DNA of 64,000 nt, from assembly GCF_017591425.1 (NCBI RefSeq), contig NW_024466607.1, positions 10,610,501-10,674,500 of the forward strand. Reading direction: 5' to 3'. Shown piece by piece: positions 11,636-24,865 of this stretch; position 1 is the stretch's first letter; each line of letters opens with the position of its first letter. The translations under genes were made by a program, and so were the position numbers. The notes under the pieces are model-generated. The model made no database searches. It saw only the letters and a program-made list of their open reading frames with translations, and had not been told where the DNA came from. Source of the stretch: Ochotona curzoniae (Eukaryota > Chordata > Mammalia > Lagomorpha > Ochotonidae).

Positions 11636-12420
11636 AGTTTGTATAAACCCCTGGAGTTCCCTTGCAATGAAGAAAGAATGATGATGTTAGAATTTCTTTA
11701 GAATTCCCAAGATCTTTGATTTTTTTCTGAATCCTGTAGATGAATATCTGTGGGTAATTTGGAAACATTAACTCTGACTATAGTTCCTTTAGAAGAGGAC
11801 CTAGATCCACAGTGTCACCAGTGCAGCCTGACGGGGGAACCCTCTGCTATTCATGAAGCTGGAGGAGGGAAACAGGAAAGCCACTCCAGGTCAACTCCAT
11901 GGCTAAGATAAGTGAGGGTAACCTGAGATTCCCAGGGTCTCCAAGAAGTAAAGATGTGATCACAGGGATGGCCAGTTTTAGAATTATGGTACCTCCTTGG
12001 GGGTGCTCACATCGGCCTGTGTTGAGTACTCAGGTCAAGGTGAACTCGAGAACACTGTGCAGGAAGAGCCAGAAGACAGTTATGTGGCTGCAGCAAGCAT
12101 GACTCCGCTTGTACTGTAAGGCCCAGGGACTCCCCAGCGGAGAGCCCGTGGTCTGGGTTCCCGCAGCCTGGCGGCAGAGATTTGTACTACACAGGTCCAC
12201 CGACACCTGCACCTCTTGTTTTCAGAGATGGGCAGCAAGCTGAAAAACTATATTAATTAACATAACCTAGAAATTAAAGATTTAAGTCACATAGGTCATG
12301 GATATACACTATATGTAGGTAAAAGCCTATTTTGTCATTTATTACCCTAAAACATGCACAAACATATTCTAAAATGTTAAGCTTATCAGAGCTTACATGA
12401 ACACTTAGAGACTGTACCTG
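11636..12420. other. Intron, nothing recognised
   Basis: Unique-looking, with an AT-rich stretch at 12240-12420. No exon or known repeat was recognised. Confidence 0.5.
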
Positions 12421-12735
12421 GGACTGGCATGGTGCAGCTGCAGGTTAAGACTCAGCTTGCAATGCTGACATGACCACTTCAGCGCATGCCAGAGTTTAGG
12501 TTGCTCTGCTTCGGAGCCAGCTCCTTGTTACCCTGCTTGGGAGAGTGATAGATGATGACCCAGGGACTTGGACTCCTGCTGCCCACATGGCCTCTGCTTT
12601 GGCCTGGATCAGTCCTGGCCATTGTAGGCATTTAGGGGATGAATGAATGAAGGGAGATCTTTGTCCCTCCCTCTTTATTGTTAGGCTGCCTGTCAAATCA
12701 ATCCGTAATGCAAACCATCAATATTTAAAAAAAAA
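12421..12735 (+). repeat. Old CSINE copy, sense
   Basis: It opens ggactggcatggtgcagctg, passes ggcctctgctttggcctgga and ggatgaatgaatgaagg, and ends in an A run at 12726-12735. It is diverged. Confidence 0.7.
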
Positions 12736-14098
12736 GACTGCATGTGGTTGCCATTTGAAGTGGAGAAAATAGTAACAGATGTGAAACTGCAGCACTCAGT
12801 AATAATTGTGTGCAGTTACCTGTGGGAATATGGCACTGTTGTGATGACTTCATAGGGATCTTGCATTACCCTTGCAGGGAATCCCACGTTATGCGCAGGT
12901 GTTCATCTGAGGGTTGGCACTGCTAGCCTCCACGTTCAAGAGTCAGTTGTTTTGCTGGCTATTTTATGATGCTTGTATTTTCTTGTTGTACTTTCCTGTG
13001 TTTGCAAAACTTTTCTTTTTTGATGAACATAAGCTTGTGTTTAAGTGAACAAGTGGTCTCAGGTAACAGTTGAAAATTGGAAGATCTTTGTAAGGCAGTT
13101 AAGGATAGCGCAAAGGAAAAGGTAGAGTTTTAGAGAGAGAGTGCTGGTCTGTTTTCCAAAGAAAACACTTGGCTGCAGTTTGCAAACCACAGTACTTTGT
13201 TTTTAAGTGGATGATATGGCAGAAGAATTGGGAGTGTTGTGCTAGGTCTTTTGCCAACAGGGAGAACACATTCCTGACTTTGTTCTCGTTCAATGGTATG
13301 ATTTGTTTTTTTTCAGATTGTGGATTTAATAGCTCCTGTTTCTTAACGGAGAAAATTAACTATTATATTTCTTAATGGAACACAGTTTCCTCTTAGTACT
13401 CAACTAGGTCACTCTGCTTGGATGGATGGTGAGATTGTTTTCATTCTTTGCACTTCATACTCAGCCAAGCAAGGGAATAATTTTGTTTTAAAAAAAGAAA
13501 CCTATGAAGGAAAATAAGCCCAATTAGGTTGATTAAAATGTTTCTTTGTAATGATTTTCATGATTATAAACACAACAATATAGAAAAGTACGGAAAGACC
13601 ATGAACTCTCAAAGAGATTGAAATGGAATGTGATCTCATACCATGGAAATAACCTCTATTAAAACATTGATAAAGTACCTGCTTAGATATCTGTTTTATT
13701 TTTACTATTTATTTCAATGGATATTTCTTGGCCTTATGAGGTTCGTTGCTGTACATGTGGAGGCGGGAAGGGTTATTTGTGAACTGGGCAGATAACATCA
13801 TACTAATTCATCTGTCCCTGGTGGCTGGGACCTCTGTATGTCAGTGGGACGGATATGTAAGAGGGAGGGGCAGGGGTGGAAGGTAAAACAGAAAAGTATC
13901 TTGACAGTTTAGTGGAAGAGTTGCCATAGTAGGGGAAATTTAGTATTTCCAAAAAGCATGTGTAAGTGGATTTATAGTAGACAGATTTCTTTTTAAAAAT
14001 AGGAATTAATAATGTATTAGGTAGAATTTATGAAATTAGTTACACTCTTGCAATATATCATGTAACACATCAAGTATGAATGCATCTGTTTCAAAAAC
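12736..14098. other. Intron, nothing recognised
   Basis: AT-rich unique-looking sequence with several T- and A-rich runs. No repeat family or exon was recognised. Confidence 0.5.
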
Positions 14099-14411
14099 AA
14101 CTTCAATTTTATTGGAAAGGCAGAAAGAAAGAGGAGATGGAGATGGAGATGGTTCATTCCTCATTTGTCGCTCATCAGTTGCCCACACTAGCCAGGACTG
14201 AGCCAAGCTGAGGTCAGCAGCCAGGAATCAGGAACTCAACCTGCTTCTCTCATGTGTGTGACAGACTCAGGTACTTGAGCCTTCAGCTGCTGCCTGCCAG
14301 GGTAACATTAGCAGGAAGCTGGATTGGAAGCAGAGCACAACTTGAAGCAGGCGTCCCAGTATGGAATGAAGGCATCCCATGCCTTGTCTTCAACCCTGTG
14401 CCAGCCACTCT
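14099..14411 (-). repeat. Old CSINE copy, antisense
   Basis: It starts with tcaattttattggaaaggca. It contains caggaagctggattggaagc and ends ccctgtgccagcca, the antisense of the SINE head. GGAGAT units at 14134-14151 are slightly expanded. Confidence 0.75.
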
Positions 14412-15179
14412 CCCTGTGCAAATGCATCTCCAACTGTTTAATGATGCTGGACACTTGGGTTATTTAAGATTTTTTAAATAACATCCTCCTATATTGTTAA
14501 GTACTACCATCATCTTTAATCTTTATTTTTCTTCATGTTTATTTGTAAAAGTAGAATTACTAGTTGCATGCATGGAATATGGTTTTTCCAGGCTGCTGAA
14601 ACACTCCATCGAGTGGGCTTCCACTGGGCCATGAGAGTGACCGTGTGCTTGCTAGCTGTGAGACGTTCTGTGTTTGAGCTTCCTGAAACTTGCACTCACA
14701 AAACCTTATGGACAGCATCCAAGTGAACACACCCTGAACAGGGGTTCTTTGTAACAAAGGGTGTTTGGCTAAGGCTCTGTGTTATCATTGAACAAGCAAA
14801 CAGAGCTGAGTTCCCTGTGCGCCACAGCAATGTTGGCAGCCCTGTGGACTTAGTACTTCTTCCTGCATTCAGAGGAGGAAATGCGTGTTGAATACAGGGC
14901 AGACTGAACAAGAGAGGGACAAGTCCCTGGAGTTTCCTTTGATCGCGTTATGTGCAAGGCATGGAAAGGAAGAAGGGATCACCACTGTCCTGCTAAGAAA
15001 CAATAAGCTCTTGAGACTTTGTTCCAGAATCAAAATGTTCTTAGGTGAACCTGGCTGAAATCCCAGGAGTTAGCATAACTGAGTTGGGCCAGACACATCC
15101 AATGTCTGGATTTTAGGAAAATGGGAATTGGCTAGTTTTCTTTGTAGCGTATGTTTTGTTTTTTTATTTTGCTTTAAGG
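14412..15179. other. Intron, nothing recognised
   Basis: No recognisable repeat or exon. Confidence 0.5.
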
Positions 15180-15355
15180 TTTTTTTTTTTTTTTTTTGAC
15201 GGCAGACTGACAGAGATGGCGAAAGAGTGAGTGAGTGAGAGAGAGACTGACTTTCCATCTGTTGATTCACTCCCCCAGTGGCTGCAATAGCCCAACTTGA
15301 ACCAGGAGCAGCATTTCTCCACCAGAAAGTCCATCCAAGTCTTCCACATGGTGTT
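15180..15355 (-). repeat. Partial CSINE, antisense
   Basis: A T run at 15180-15197 is followed by gacggcagactgacagaga and gactttccatctgttgattc. The match fades after about 175 bases, so only the 3' half of the SINE is present. Confidence 0.7.
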
Positions 15356-16344
15356 GTATCTCTACCTGGTGCTGGAATCGTGGTAACTGCTCTCCTGACT
15401 CCTTACGTTCTCATTGTCCTATGAGATTGGAACATTCTGCTGAAGTTATTGTTCCATAAACTTTCCTGCCATTATTCATCAAAAACTTTATTTGGTGCCT
15501 AGGCAGTGTAGGAAAGTGCCTGATGGGATTCCTTTTATTGGACGTTGATTCCTAGGACCAGGACTCCAGCATCTTTCTGCTGCTATTGTGTTGCGGTTTG
15601 CATCTTGATGAGATACATGCAAACATCCTTGGACTCCAGACCCTGAATGCTTGACTGCGTTCTCTATTTGTGAAGGTTTTTTTTTTTTTTTTTTGTACCA
15701 GAGAAAGTAGGGGAATAGCAGGGGGAAAGAATCAGCACACGTGTGTGTGTTGTAGCAGTCACATGGTCTAGGGAAAAGTGAATGGAGGCAGGATCGTTTG
15801 TGAGCATAAGTAATGAGGACTGACTTTTCATACTCCCATCTCTCAAAAATAAAGAAATTGATATCAGGAATTGGAATAGTACTTGGAACTATTAAAAATC
15901 ATGCCACAGCAGACCTTTGCATTACTGGCTGAGGGGAGTAGACAGCATTAACTCCTCTTTGGAATGTGGTGGCCATTAACTGTCAGAATTGTCAGAACAT
16001 GTTGCCCATAACTTGGTGATTGCATCTGCAAAAATTATTCTGCAGATAAACTATAGACTGTTGAAATAGCACATTTAAGGTTATAGTTGTAATCTTGTTC
16101 AAAATGGAGACCAACAAGATATTTGGGGAAGTGAAGCCTGGTATATGCAGGTAACAGGATGCCATGTTGTTAAAAAAAAAAAATGAGGACTTCTATACTG
16201 ATATACAAAGATCTCCAAGTTTACGGTAAATGCAATACAAACTACAGGACAGTGGAATCATCCAGTGTATCTTAAAATGCAGGTAGAGGGAGAGAAAGAG
16301 AGGCAAGGGGGACGCATATCTGGAGTTATATAAAATATCGGGTG
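15356..16344. other. Intron, nothing recognised
   Basis: It contains a T run at 15677-15694 and an A run at 16171-16182 that may be tails of unrecognised insertions. Nothing else was identified. Confidence 0.5.
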
Positions 16345-16704
16345 GGGGGTGCCCAGCTTTGTGGTGTACCAGCTAACACCGCAGCCGTTGATGCTGGTAT
16401 CCCACATGGACACTGGTTCATGTCCTGACTTCTCTACTTCTGATCCACCTCCATGCCTCATGTCCTGGGAAAGGCAGTGGGAGATGAGCCACGTGTTTGG
16501 GCCCCTACCACTCTGGTGGAAGATACGGATCAGGCTCCTGGATTTGGCCTGACCATGCTCTGACCACTGTTGCCATGTGAAAGTGAACCAGCGGATGGAA
16601 TTTTTGTCTCCGTCTCTTGCCCTTCCCCTTCCTGTTTGTCTCTTTCCTTCCGCTCCCACCTTCTCTATTCCTCTGTACCTTTTTCCAATAGATAAGCCTT
16701 TTGA
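16345..16704 (+). repeat. Old CSINE copy, sense
   Basis: It contains cccagctttgtggtgtacca, cctgggaaaggcagtggga, and a long C/T-rich 3' part ending near ccaatagataagcc. It is diverged. Confidence 0.7.
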
Positions 16705-17105
16705 ACAATATCTCTGGAAGGAGATATGAAAACACATAGCCCGTCAGTGGGGAGAAGAATTGGATAGCTGAGGGACAAAATTCGGAAATGGCTTTTGTTG
16801 TAAAGTGTTATGTACTTGGTAAATTTGAGACATTTCACTTTAAAAATGTTAACAAAACATTTCTAAGTGGAGCATGAGAAACATTTCTGATGTGTGCTAA
16901 TGTTGGGCGGATACTAGGGTTCATCACAAGTTTATTTCCTTTGCACGTTAAGATAATGAATGCAGCTGTGGGTACTCCTGGACACTATTGTGTACCAGTT
17001 TCCGCTTTGATTTCCAGGCTGGGCCCCCAGAGAAACGTGCATTTTTACATTTGCTGTTACTGTAGGACTCTGAATATATTAAATACATACAGGTAACATG
17101 TTGAT
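16705..17105. other. Intron, nothing recognised
   Basis: Short unique-looking stretch between two SINEs. Confidence 0.5.
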
Positions 17106-17122
17106 AATACATTGGCACTTCT

Positions 17123-17429
17123 TTAAAAAAAATTTTTTTTATTGGAAAGGCAGATTGACAGAGAGGAGGAGTGAGAGAAAGATCTTTCATCTGCTGGTTC
17201 ACTCCTTAGTTGGCCACAACAGCCAGAGCTGAGCTGATCCAAAGCTAGGAGCCAGGAGCGTCTTCCAGGTCTCCCATGTAGGTGCAGGGTTCCAAGACTT
17301 TGGCCATCCTCGACTGCTTTCCCATGCTAGATGGGAAGTGGAGCAGCTGGGAAACAAACGGGCACCCAAATGGAGTCCCAGTGCGTGCCAGGTGAGGACT
17401 TTCAACAACTAGGCTACTGTGCCAGGTCC
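17123..17429 (-). repeat. CSINE copy, antisense, with target-site duplication
   Basis: It runs from ttttttttattggaaaggca to gctactgtgccaggtcc. It is flanked by near-identical 17-mers, aatacattggcacttct at 17106-17122 and aatatattgacacttct at 17430-17446. These are the target-site duplication with two changes. Confidence 0.88.
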
Positions 17430-17446
17430 AATATATTGACACTTCT

Positions 17447-18344
17447 GTAAGTTTCATAAATTAGGCCTGAGGAAGGACAGTCCAGAAAAATTAAGCCGCA
17501 GGCTTAAGGCACATCATTAGGAAACTGTGGCTGGCTGTTTCTATTTTTTAAGTTACCTATGTAGATCAGTTATCAGCATGAATATAGCTGAATTACAAAT
17601 GCCTTTCTCTGCTTTAAATAATAAGGGCTTCATCACCAAGCCAGAAAGAGTTGAGGAAATGCCTTCTACTCCTTAGCCCAGAGGACTGCTAAGTTCAGGA
17701 ACTTGAAATTACTCAGTTGCTCAGCCAACTAGAAATAGAATCAAAAGAAATCCTCTGATGAAAGAAAATGGAATGTAAACAAGTAAGCAATGAAACACTT
17801 AATTCTGAGTTATTGTTAAATAATTACTGTTAAGATAGTACAACTTAATGGAATGTCAAAGGCAATTACAGAGAAAGTATGAGTCGTTAACCACATATAA
17901 AGGGTACAACCCTTTTACTCCATCGAGGAGAAGAGGAGGAGGGAGAATTTCGTAGCTGTATCTTCAGATAGTATTTTGTTCTTCATGGCCATTGAAAAAC
18001 TAGTGGCTTAAAAATATGTAAGCGACCGCTAAACATGTAAGTGACCACACTTAATGTCTGAATCACCGGAGAAATGGAGAACAAAGAAATCTTTGATTTC
18101 ATGGTTAGAGAACGAGAGAGCAGCCAAGAGAGCAAACCAGTTGGCAGGAAAGGGTTAAAAACCTGTCTCCACCACAATGAATTTGTTAAATTCGCTCATC
18201 AAAATCAATTAATTAATTAATTAATATCTTCAAATTTAATTAAAAAGAATTTATTACTAGTAGAGACCCAGCTAGACAGACTGTTGACAGACTATTTTGC
18301 TGTTGAGAAAAGCAAAATAGAGAGATGAGTGCTGTTCTTACATG
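17447..18344. other. Intron, nothing recognised except a TTAA run
   Basis: An (AATT)n run lies at about 18206-18224. The rest is AT-rich and unique-looking. Confidence 0.5.
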
Positions 18345-18612
18345 ACAGCCCTAAGATTCTGCCCAGGCAGCCCCAAGGCCGGGGGCCCATCCAGCTCCCT
18401 GCCGGTGGCCTGGGCAGGCAGTGGAGGACAGCCCAAAGCCTTGGGGCCCTGTACCCACGTGGGAGACCCAGAAGAAGCTACTGACTTGAGATGGCCACAG
18501 CTCTGGCCGTTGAGGCCACTTGGGGAGTAAATCATCAGATGGAAGCTCTTCACCTGTCTCTCCTCTTCTCTGTATTTCTGACTTTCCAATAAAAATGTAT
18601 TTTTAAAAATCC
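18345..18612 (+). repeat. CSINE copy, sense, 5' truncated
   Basis: The SINE head is missing. It is recognisable from catccagctccctgccggtg onward, with ggacagcccaaagccttggg, cacttggggagtaaatcatc and tttccaataaaaatgta. Confidence 0.82.
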
Positions 18613-19989
18613 GTCCATCTTTGAAGAGGAACAGTATCCTATGAAGACAGATCAGTGGCCACGGTTAAACTAGTGTGACTGACTTGCACACTGCAGCAAT
18701 GCTAGTGGTGCCACCGGTGTTTGTTGAGTGTTTGGCCCAGTTGCAGCACACAGGAGTTGGGTATTCTGGATCACCACGTTCTGGTTTAGTTGTGACTAGT
18801 TGCTCATGGGAATCCAGGCGGTGACAGGTATTGCCTCAAATGGGAGTTTACCTAAGTCAGCGCTGGTGTCACACAGGTTGTAGAGTGGATTCTCCCAGGA
18901 CAAACCACCACCTTGCCCCGGGATGGGGGTGAGGTGCAGGCAGGAGCCTCGTGCTGGGAAGTGTTCGCTTTGATGGCTGCTGCTCTTTTAATATCAGCAG
19001 AGTGCAGCGGCGCCTGGCAATCTCTCCAACACGGCGATTTCCTTTTCTCCTTCAACTCTGAGCAGGCAAACATTTCCCTAGTGACTGTGTGAATCCAAAA
19101 ATGTTTATCTGACAGCCCCATGCAAGTTAAATTCTGGAAAGAAATCTAGCCTTTAAAAACTTCTCCGTGGAAAGTTGTGTCCCCGTTTGAAATCAAGTCG
19201 CATGATGCCCACACGTGTTGTTTTCCATACCCCATTACCACCCTTCGCTGCAGCAGCAAGGGAAGCGACAGCTGATGGTGGCAGAGATGGCAAGTGTCCT
19301 CTCCTGAGAGCTGAGGGACCCACACTCTTCATCCTGCTGGTGGTGATGGATTTCAGCTGGTTCACCCTTAGATGACTTTCTGATGTATCCTCAGTTGAAC
19401 AGGAAAATGTAAGGCAAGGGGGGAATAAGCATAGAGAAAGAGGTGAAGTGATACTGCTTTGAAATGAACTGTATCTACCTTGTTTGCGGGGATGGGGGGG
19501 AACCCACTCTCCTCTGCCAGACAGGAAAGTGTTGAGCTGCTTGGTTGAGGTCAAGGTTAAGGCTTTGGCTTTGAAGAGTAAGACTGGCCACGCTGTCCTT
19601 GTTCCCTTGCTCCACTCTAGAAGAGCCTGGATTTGGATTTTGGATGAACACCTTGGTTTATCTAGTTAGGGTATCTGAGTCCTTCTCCTTTGTGTCTGTC
19701 TGTGGGTTAAGCTACCTCGTAAGGCAGATCGTCTTACTCTGCCGCAGGATACCTGTTTCTCACGGTGGCAGTTGGCCACATGCCTTGCATTCGGGCCATT
19801 AGGTTAGAAAGATGGGAATGGAAGGAAATTAAAAGCAAATATCACAGACAGGCTCCGGGAATAAGGATGTTCAGTATCCGCTAACGTAGACAGACCTGCA
19901 GGGTTAAAATGATTTCTATATTAATATATTGCCAAAAGAACCCACTTTTATGAGGCTAGTTAGGAACAGGATAGCATAGACAGTCATTT
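18613..19989. other. Intron, nothing recognised
   Basis: A minus-strand frame of 133 codons (19153-19554) has no recognisable domain. A G run lies at about 19490-19500. Confidence 0.5.
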
Positions 19990-20165
19990 AGACCGTTGAT
20001 ACACAATCCCCTAATTCATCTGCGTTCAAATGGCAGAACAATCATTCCTCTAGCTATGTGATCCTGACCCAAAAACTTAATTCTTCAGAGCCTCAGTTTA
20101 CCCTATCTGTAAGATGGTCATAAAAGTGACACCTATCCCAGGGTTGTAATGAAGCTCAGGTAAAG
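19990..20165 (+). repeat. MIR element, sense
   Basis: ctagctatgtgatcctgacc, gagcctcagtttaccctatc, tgtaagatggtcataa and cccagggttgtaatgaagct follow the MIR consensus in order. Confidence 0.88.
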
Positions 20166-22388
20166 TTTATGGATGGAAGTTGTGTTGTTTGCATTTTCAT
20201 TCCGTGAGTAGTCAAGTGGCTGCTAGGGGTGGAGGAGGACAGGAGATCCCAGAGCCTGTGGAACTGTATCACAACATAAAAATTATAGAAAAGGAAGGAT
20301 ACTCCTTGTCCATCTGCTGAAAAATAATTTGGAGGTGGGATAAGATCCAGATGCACTAATGGCCACGTGCTCCTCGGGCAGCCGCATTTGCTCAGTCAGA
20401 GGGGGTTGGGAAGGTAAGGGTCTCTATCGGGTCTTCTGCTGTGGAAATTCACATTCATGAATGGGCGTGTTTTGACTTGTCCAGTGACACACATCTGCTC
20501 TGAGAAGGGCTTTGATGTCTTGCAAAAAGAGGGATCTCAAAGGGCTGTGGTGCGGGTACCCTTGCAGAAGGCTAAGTCTGGAGTTTGCCCCCTCCTGGGT
20601 CTTCAAGTCCTTAGACGAGGGAGCAAAGATAACCCCTCACCTTTTAGATTCTGTGTTTTGTGTGGACTGAGGCTTAGAACCACTGTGAAGGAAGATGGAA
20701 GAAAAGTCTGCCAGCCCAATTTTTTTTTTTTTTTGCCAAAATGCTGGGTATCGAAGCCAAGTATTACTTGACTTGTGTGTAGTTTCTGTATTAGTGTGGT
20801 AGAATTGTTGATTTTATAAAGTTATCGGGCCTCACTATGACAGGACGTAGGCATAAGAAAGAAGAAGTAAATTAATTCAGTTATGAATAAATAATTGAGT
20901 AAACTGAGATATGAGGGGGACTTTGTGTGTCTGCATGTTGTAAAACGTAGATGGAAGAGGCACATGGCCTGTTACAAAGGGCTTGAGTCCAGTGGTAGGA
21001 CCTTCCAGGGGATCAGGGCCAGGTCACGTTGCGTCTCCGTGTCAGTCTCTCCATCTGTGAAATGGGCAGCATCTCCTTGCCCTAATGCCTTTTGGTTTAA
21101 AAAGGACTGGTAGGAGCTACCTGCCATTCATTTCTGTGTGTTCTTTCACCAGAAGACACTGGATGGTGTGAGGAACGAGCTCTGAACAGCTTGTCAGCAG
21201 GGTGTTCACAGTGCCGGAACAGGAGAAGTAGGGAGAATGTTTTGCTGTGTTTTCAGTCGAGCCTGTCTTGCCATTCGTCCACCCACTCATTTGCTCATGA
21301 CTCACTCCTTCAGCCCGTTTTTTGCTGAAGATTTTGCAATGTGAAAGGTGTTATTGATGGAAAAGTCCATTTAAGAGGTGACGTTGTCACTGCTGACTTC
21401 ATAGGTAAAGAAAGGCAGGAGTGGGAATTTGTCACTGTCTTGTGTATGAGTGTTTTAAAAAGCACGTGGCTACTTCAAAAAAAATCAGAGTTCCAGAAGT
21501 TTGAATGTTCTGCACGCATCCAAAGTTGGCATATATGAACATGTTTGTTTATATGTCTTTATCAAAAGCAATATTTTCCCCTGTGATTTGGCTCAGATGT
21601 GCATGGCTTGTTGCTTATTTTTACCGATTCATCATATTAGACAGAAACCTGAGTCTTCAGTGATAAAGTGTTGAGTTTAAGAAGCGTGCAGAAGGATGAC
21701 ACGGCTAATCAGTGGCATCCCTAGTCTTATCACTCAGCACTAAAGCGGTTGGTCTTCCATTCCTTGCGTGTTCTGCGTGCGTCTCCTCATGGGACGCTGT
21801 ACGCGATAATGAATGACCTGATTGTTTCCGTTTCTTTTTTAGCTTTGCATTCTTTTTTCATGTTTTGGTGCTTAACTTTTCACACAGGAGTGTCACCTGG
21901 TGCCTTGGATATGGAAAAGTGTCCTCCATTTTTTTTTGTTTTGCCCTGATTAGGTTTTATGAACTAGAACAGGCAGTTGGATTTTTTGTTTCTGTTCACG
22001 GAAGAAATAAAAGTTCTCTTAAACTATTTCCAAAGTAATTCAAGCAGTAAAAAGTTTTATATGCCAATTTTGCAGGTAAGACTTTGCCAATGTGAATTTC
22101 AAAGCGAGAGGCAGTGGGACTTTTATTAAGATATGATTCAATGGTACAGGGCCTTGGTTCCCCTCTTAGAAAACTGGCAGCAGGTTGAGATTTTTATCTC
22201 TAGACAGATTTACCCCATAATCTGGTTGTAGTGCCAATCATGGAATCCTTGCCCTCGGGTCAGGCTGTGAGTAAGCCTCCTCCCAAGACCTGAAGGAAAC
22301 TGTTAAGAACACGCAAGGGACATTTGGAATTACAGGTGGGTTCTTGAAAGTTCAAAAAACAGAAAAATGGAATTAAAAATAAGTTTCC
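20166..22388. other. Intron, mostly unique; short MIR-core trace
   Basis: A T run lies at 20720-20735. At about 21020-21085 there is a MIR-core trace (ccatctgtgaaatgggcagc). Otherwise no repeat or exon was recognised. Confidence 0.5.
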
Positions 22389-22701
22389 TGGGCCCAGTAC
22401 AATAGCTCAATGGCTAAATCCTCCCCTTGCATCCACCAGGGTTCCATGTAGGGTCCAGAATTCATGTCCCGGCTGCTCTACTTCCCATCCAGCTCTCTGC
22501 CTGTTGCATGGGAAAGCAGAGAGGATGACCCAAAGCCTTGGGACCCTGCCCACATGGGAGACCCAGATGAAGCTCCTAGCTTCAGATTGCCTCAGCTCCG
22601 ACTGTTGCAGGCACTTGGAGAGGGAATCAGTGGATGGACGGTCTGTATCTCCTCTCTGTAAATCTGACTTTCCAATAAAAATAAATCTTTAAAAAATAAG
22701 T
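22389..22701 (+). repeat. CSINE copy, full-length, sense
   Basis: It starts tgggcccagtacaatagctc, contains cccatccagctctctgcctg and gacccaaagccttgggaccc, and ends ccaataaaaataaatcttt with a short A tail. Confidence 0.9.
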
Positions 22702-22752
22702 ACTTTGATATGGGACAGATTTTAATCCCTGCATAAGTTTTCATATTGCATT

Positions 22753-22845
22753 TTTAAAGATTTATTTATTTTTATTGGAAATTCAGATATACAGAGAGGA
22801 AGATCTTCCATCCGTTGATTCACTCCCCAAGCAGCCACAATGGCC
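22753..22845 (-). repeat. CSINE 3' part, antisense, interrupted by tandem repeat
   Basis: aaagatttatttatttttat and gaagatcttccatccgttga are the antisense SINE tail. After about 90 bases the SINE runs into a 30-bp tandem duplication instead of its normal sequence. Confidence 0.85.
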
Positions 22846-22911
22846 CAGCTGCCGTTGGTGTGTGCCACAAGCCCCCAGCTGCCGTTGGTGTGTGCCACAA
22901 GCCCCCAGCTG
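22846..22911. repeat. Tandem repeat, 30-bp unit, two exact copies plus 6 bases
   Basis: The unit begins cagctgccgttggtgtgtgc. Copies at 22846-22875 and 22876-22905 are identical, and a third copy starts with cagctg. Confidence 0.97.
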
Positions 22912-24865
22912 TGCCCGAATGGATGATTTCACACACATTTCTTCACTTGTTTTCTGGTACCCATGTAATCTGCATTTTTCAAGAAAGCATTTTTATAGAA
23001 ATGTTATTCCTCTTATTGTAAACCTTGTACTCCTCCTATCTATGACTCACTGCTGTGCCTTCCCTTCCCCTCCCCCCGAAAGCAATACAGCTTTATTTGT
23101 GTTTGTTTAATTAGAACAATGGATATATTTTTAAAATCTTAACCCTTTGATCTTTCTGCTAGAAATTTGCCTTGGTCAAGGTCAAGCAGCGAAACAGAAG
23201 CAGTCAGATCTACGTTAAAAGACAATGAGGAAATGGCATCCGTGACTGAGGAGACTGGGTCAGCCAGTCCAGAACGCAGGGGACCAGCTCCCAGGCGGGG
23301 CAGGCGAGAACCTGCCTGAGTGGCTGTCCATAGGCGAGCTTTGCTGAAGGCTTAGTTCTGCTCAGAGGCTTCGCAGCTAATTGGATCAGGCCTAAAGTCT
23401 TGTATTCACTGCCTTTCTTGCTCACCATTGCCTGTTGAGGGACTTGAATCTCCTGCAGAAGCACCTTCACCACCACACCCAGAATAGCTGTAAGCCCAGG
23501 AAATCGGACACAAAGAGGCTTGCATCCCAAAATGCACCTTTTCCATTTTTTTCCGGTAATGCAGACTGAGGCATAATTGTCTTTGTTTGGTACCAGGTGA
23601 AGCCAGTTGTGCCTTGGCATTGCAATGAGTGCATGTTGTGAAAGTGAAAGTTGGTGTCCCTGTTCTCAAGGTGGAAGGGAGGGATGTGAGTGGCATGATC
23701 CCTGTGGTTGTCCTGGAATTCTGTCTAATAGACAAGCCAGGAATGGAGCAGGGTCATTCCAGGAGTTGAAGTAAAGCCCATCCAAGCACGTTCTGTTGAC
23801 CCCCAGCACCCAGACATTAACCTTGGTGCAGGGAGCTTTGTCAGATGACTTCAGGGAGCTTTCCTGGACTGCTCCAAGTCTACCTGATGCCAGGGCATTG
23901 TCTACAGGAGCTGGGCTTCTGCCTATGAGTTTTGGAACTCTGTGCGTATTACCAAGAAAAGCTATGATGTTGGAGGAGTGGTTTTCCAGTCATCCCTGGA
24001 AAGGGATGTGCAGATCTGATACATCAGGAACCACCACATGGTCAGTTCATTTGTTTGCTTCTGCTCCATCTTCTCCGATGGAAGCTTCCTAAAGGTACAA
24101 GCTTCACAACCTCAGACCATGTCACAGTGAATAACACAAATGCCAGTTTGAGTCCCATAAGGGAATGGTGCCTCCAAGTTAGGATCATTCAAAGTGAGGT
24201 TAACACAAAGTACCATTTACAGAGGTGTGAAAGGCCCTGGGGAAACCCTAATTGATAGAGTCACTGCCTCCCCAGTGTGGGGGTGCAGGGGCGGTGGGGG
24301 TGCAGGGGCGGTGAGGTTGCTGGGAGCCTGGAGAGAAATCAGTGGCAGAAGGCTGCCCTCATGGATGCCATGACCATGGCTTGGGACATCAGAACAGCCC
24401 CAGGAGAAAATAGACAGCTCACCCTGGGGAAGAGCCCCGTCCCCATTTTGATTACCCACTGGGGCTCTCCATCGTTGGAATCCACCAAAAGGCAGAGCTG
24501 GAAGAATGCTGATGGGAGGTCAGCAGAGACTGGAATGAGAGGGGCAGTCCAAAGAGAGTGAAACAAGAATGAAGCCCCCTTCCTCCATGAGTGACCAGTA
24601 GTTCTCCATGACCTGAATGGCCACGTGATGCCTCTGAGCTCCCTTTTCTGCCTTGAAATGGGGCAAAGTTGTGTGGCTGGCAGATGTAGGGGCAACGTAT
24701 AGATAGCAAGCTACCTTTCATGTGGGATGACATTCAGTATAATACCTGCTGCTATTTTAATTTTTTATTGCCATCGTGAGTTCAGTCAGCTTACAGCAGA
24801 TACGTGGCTTGCCTGACAACAAGGAAACAGGTAGGAGATTCAAGACAAATTTTTTAAATTTTGAA
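22912..24865. other. Intron, mostly unrecognised; 18-bp tandem duplication
   Basis: At about 24279-24316 an 18-bp G-rich unit (ggtgcaggggcggtgggg) occurs twice. Several overlapping frames of 80-136 codons at 23.2-24.7 kb have no recognisable domain. An old repeat may be present at 23.2-23.7 kb but I cannot name it. Confidence 0.5.

Noticed and set aside
15677..15694. T run as the tail of an antisense SINE
   Set aside because: The sequence after it does not follow CSINE landmarks.
22846..22911. CRISPR-like array
   Set aside because: Two directly adjacent 30-mers with no spacers in a mammalian intron; this is a tandem duplication.
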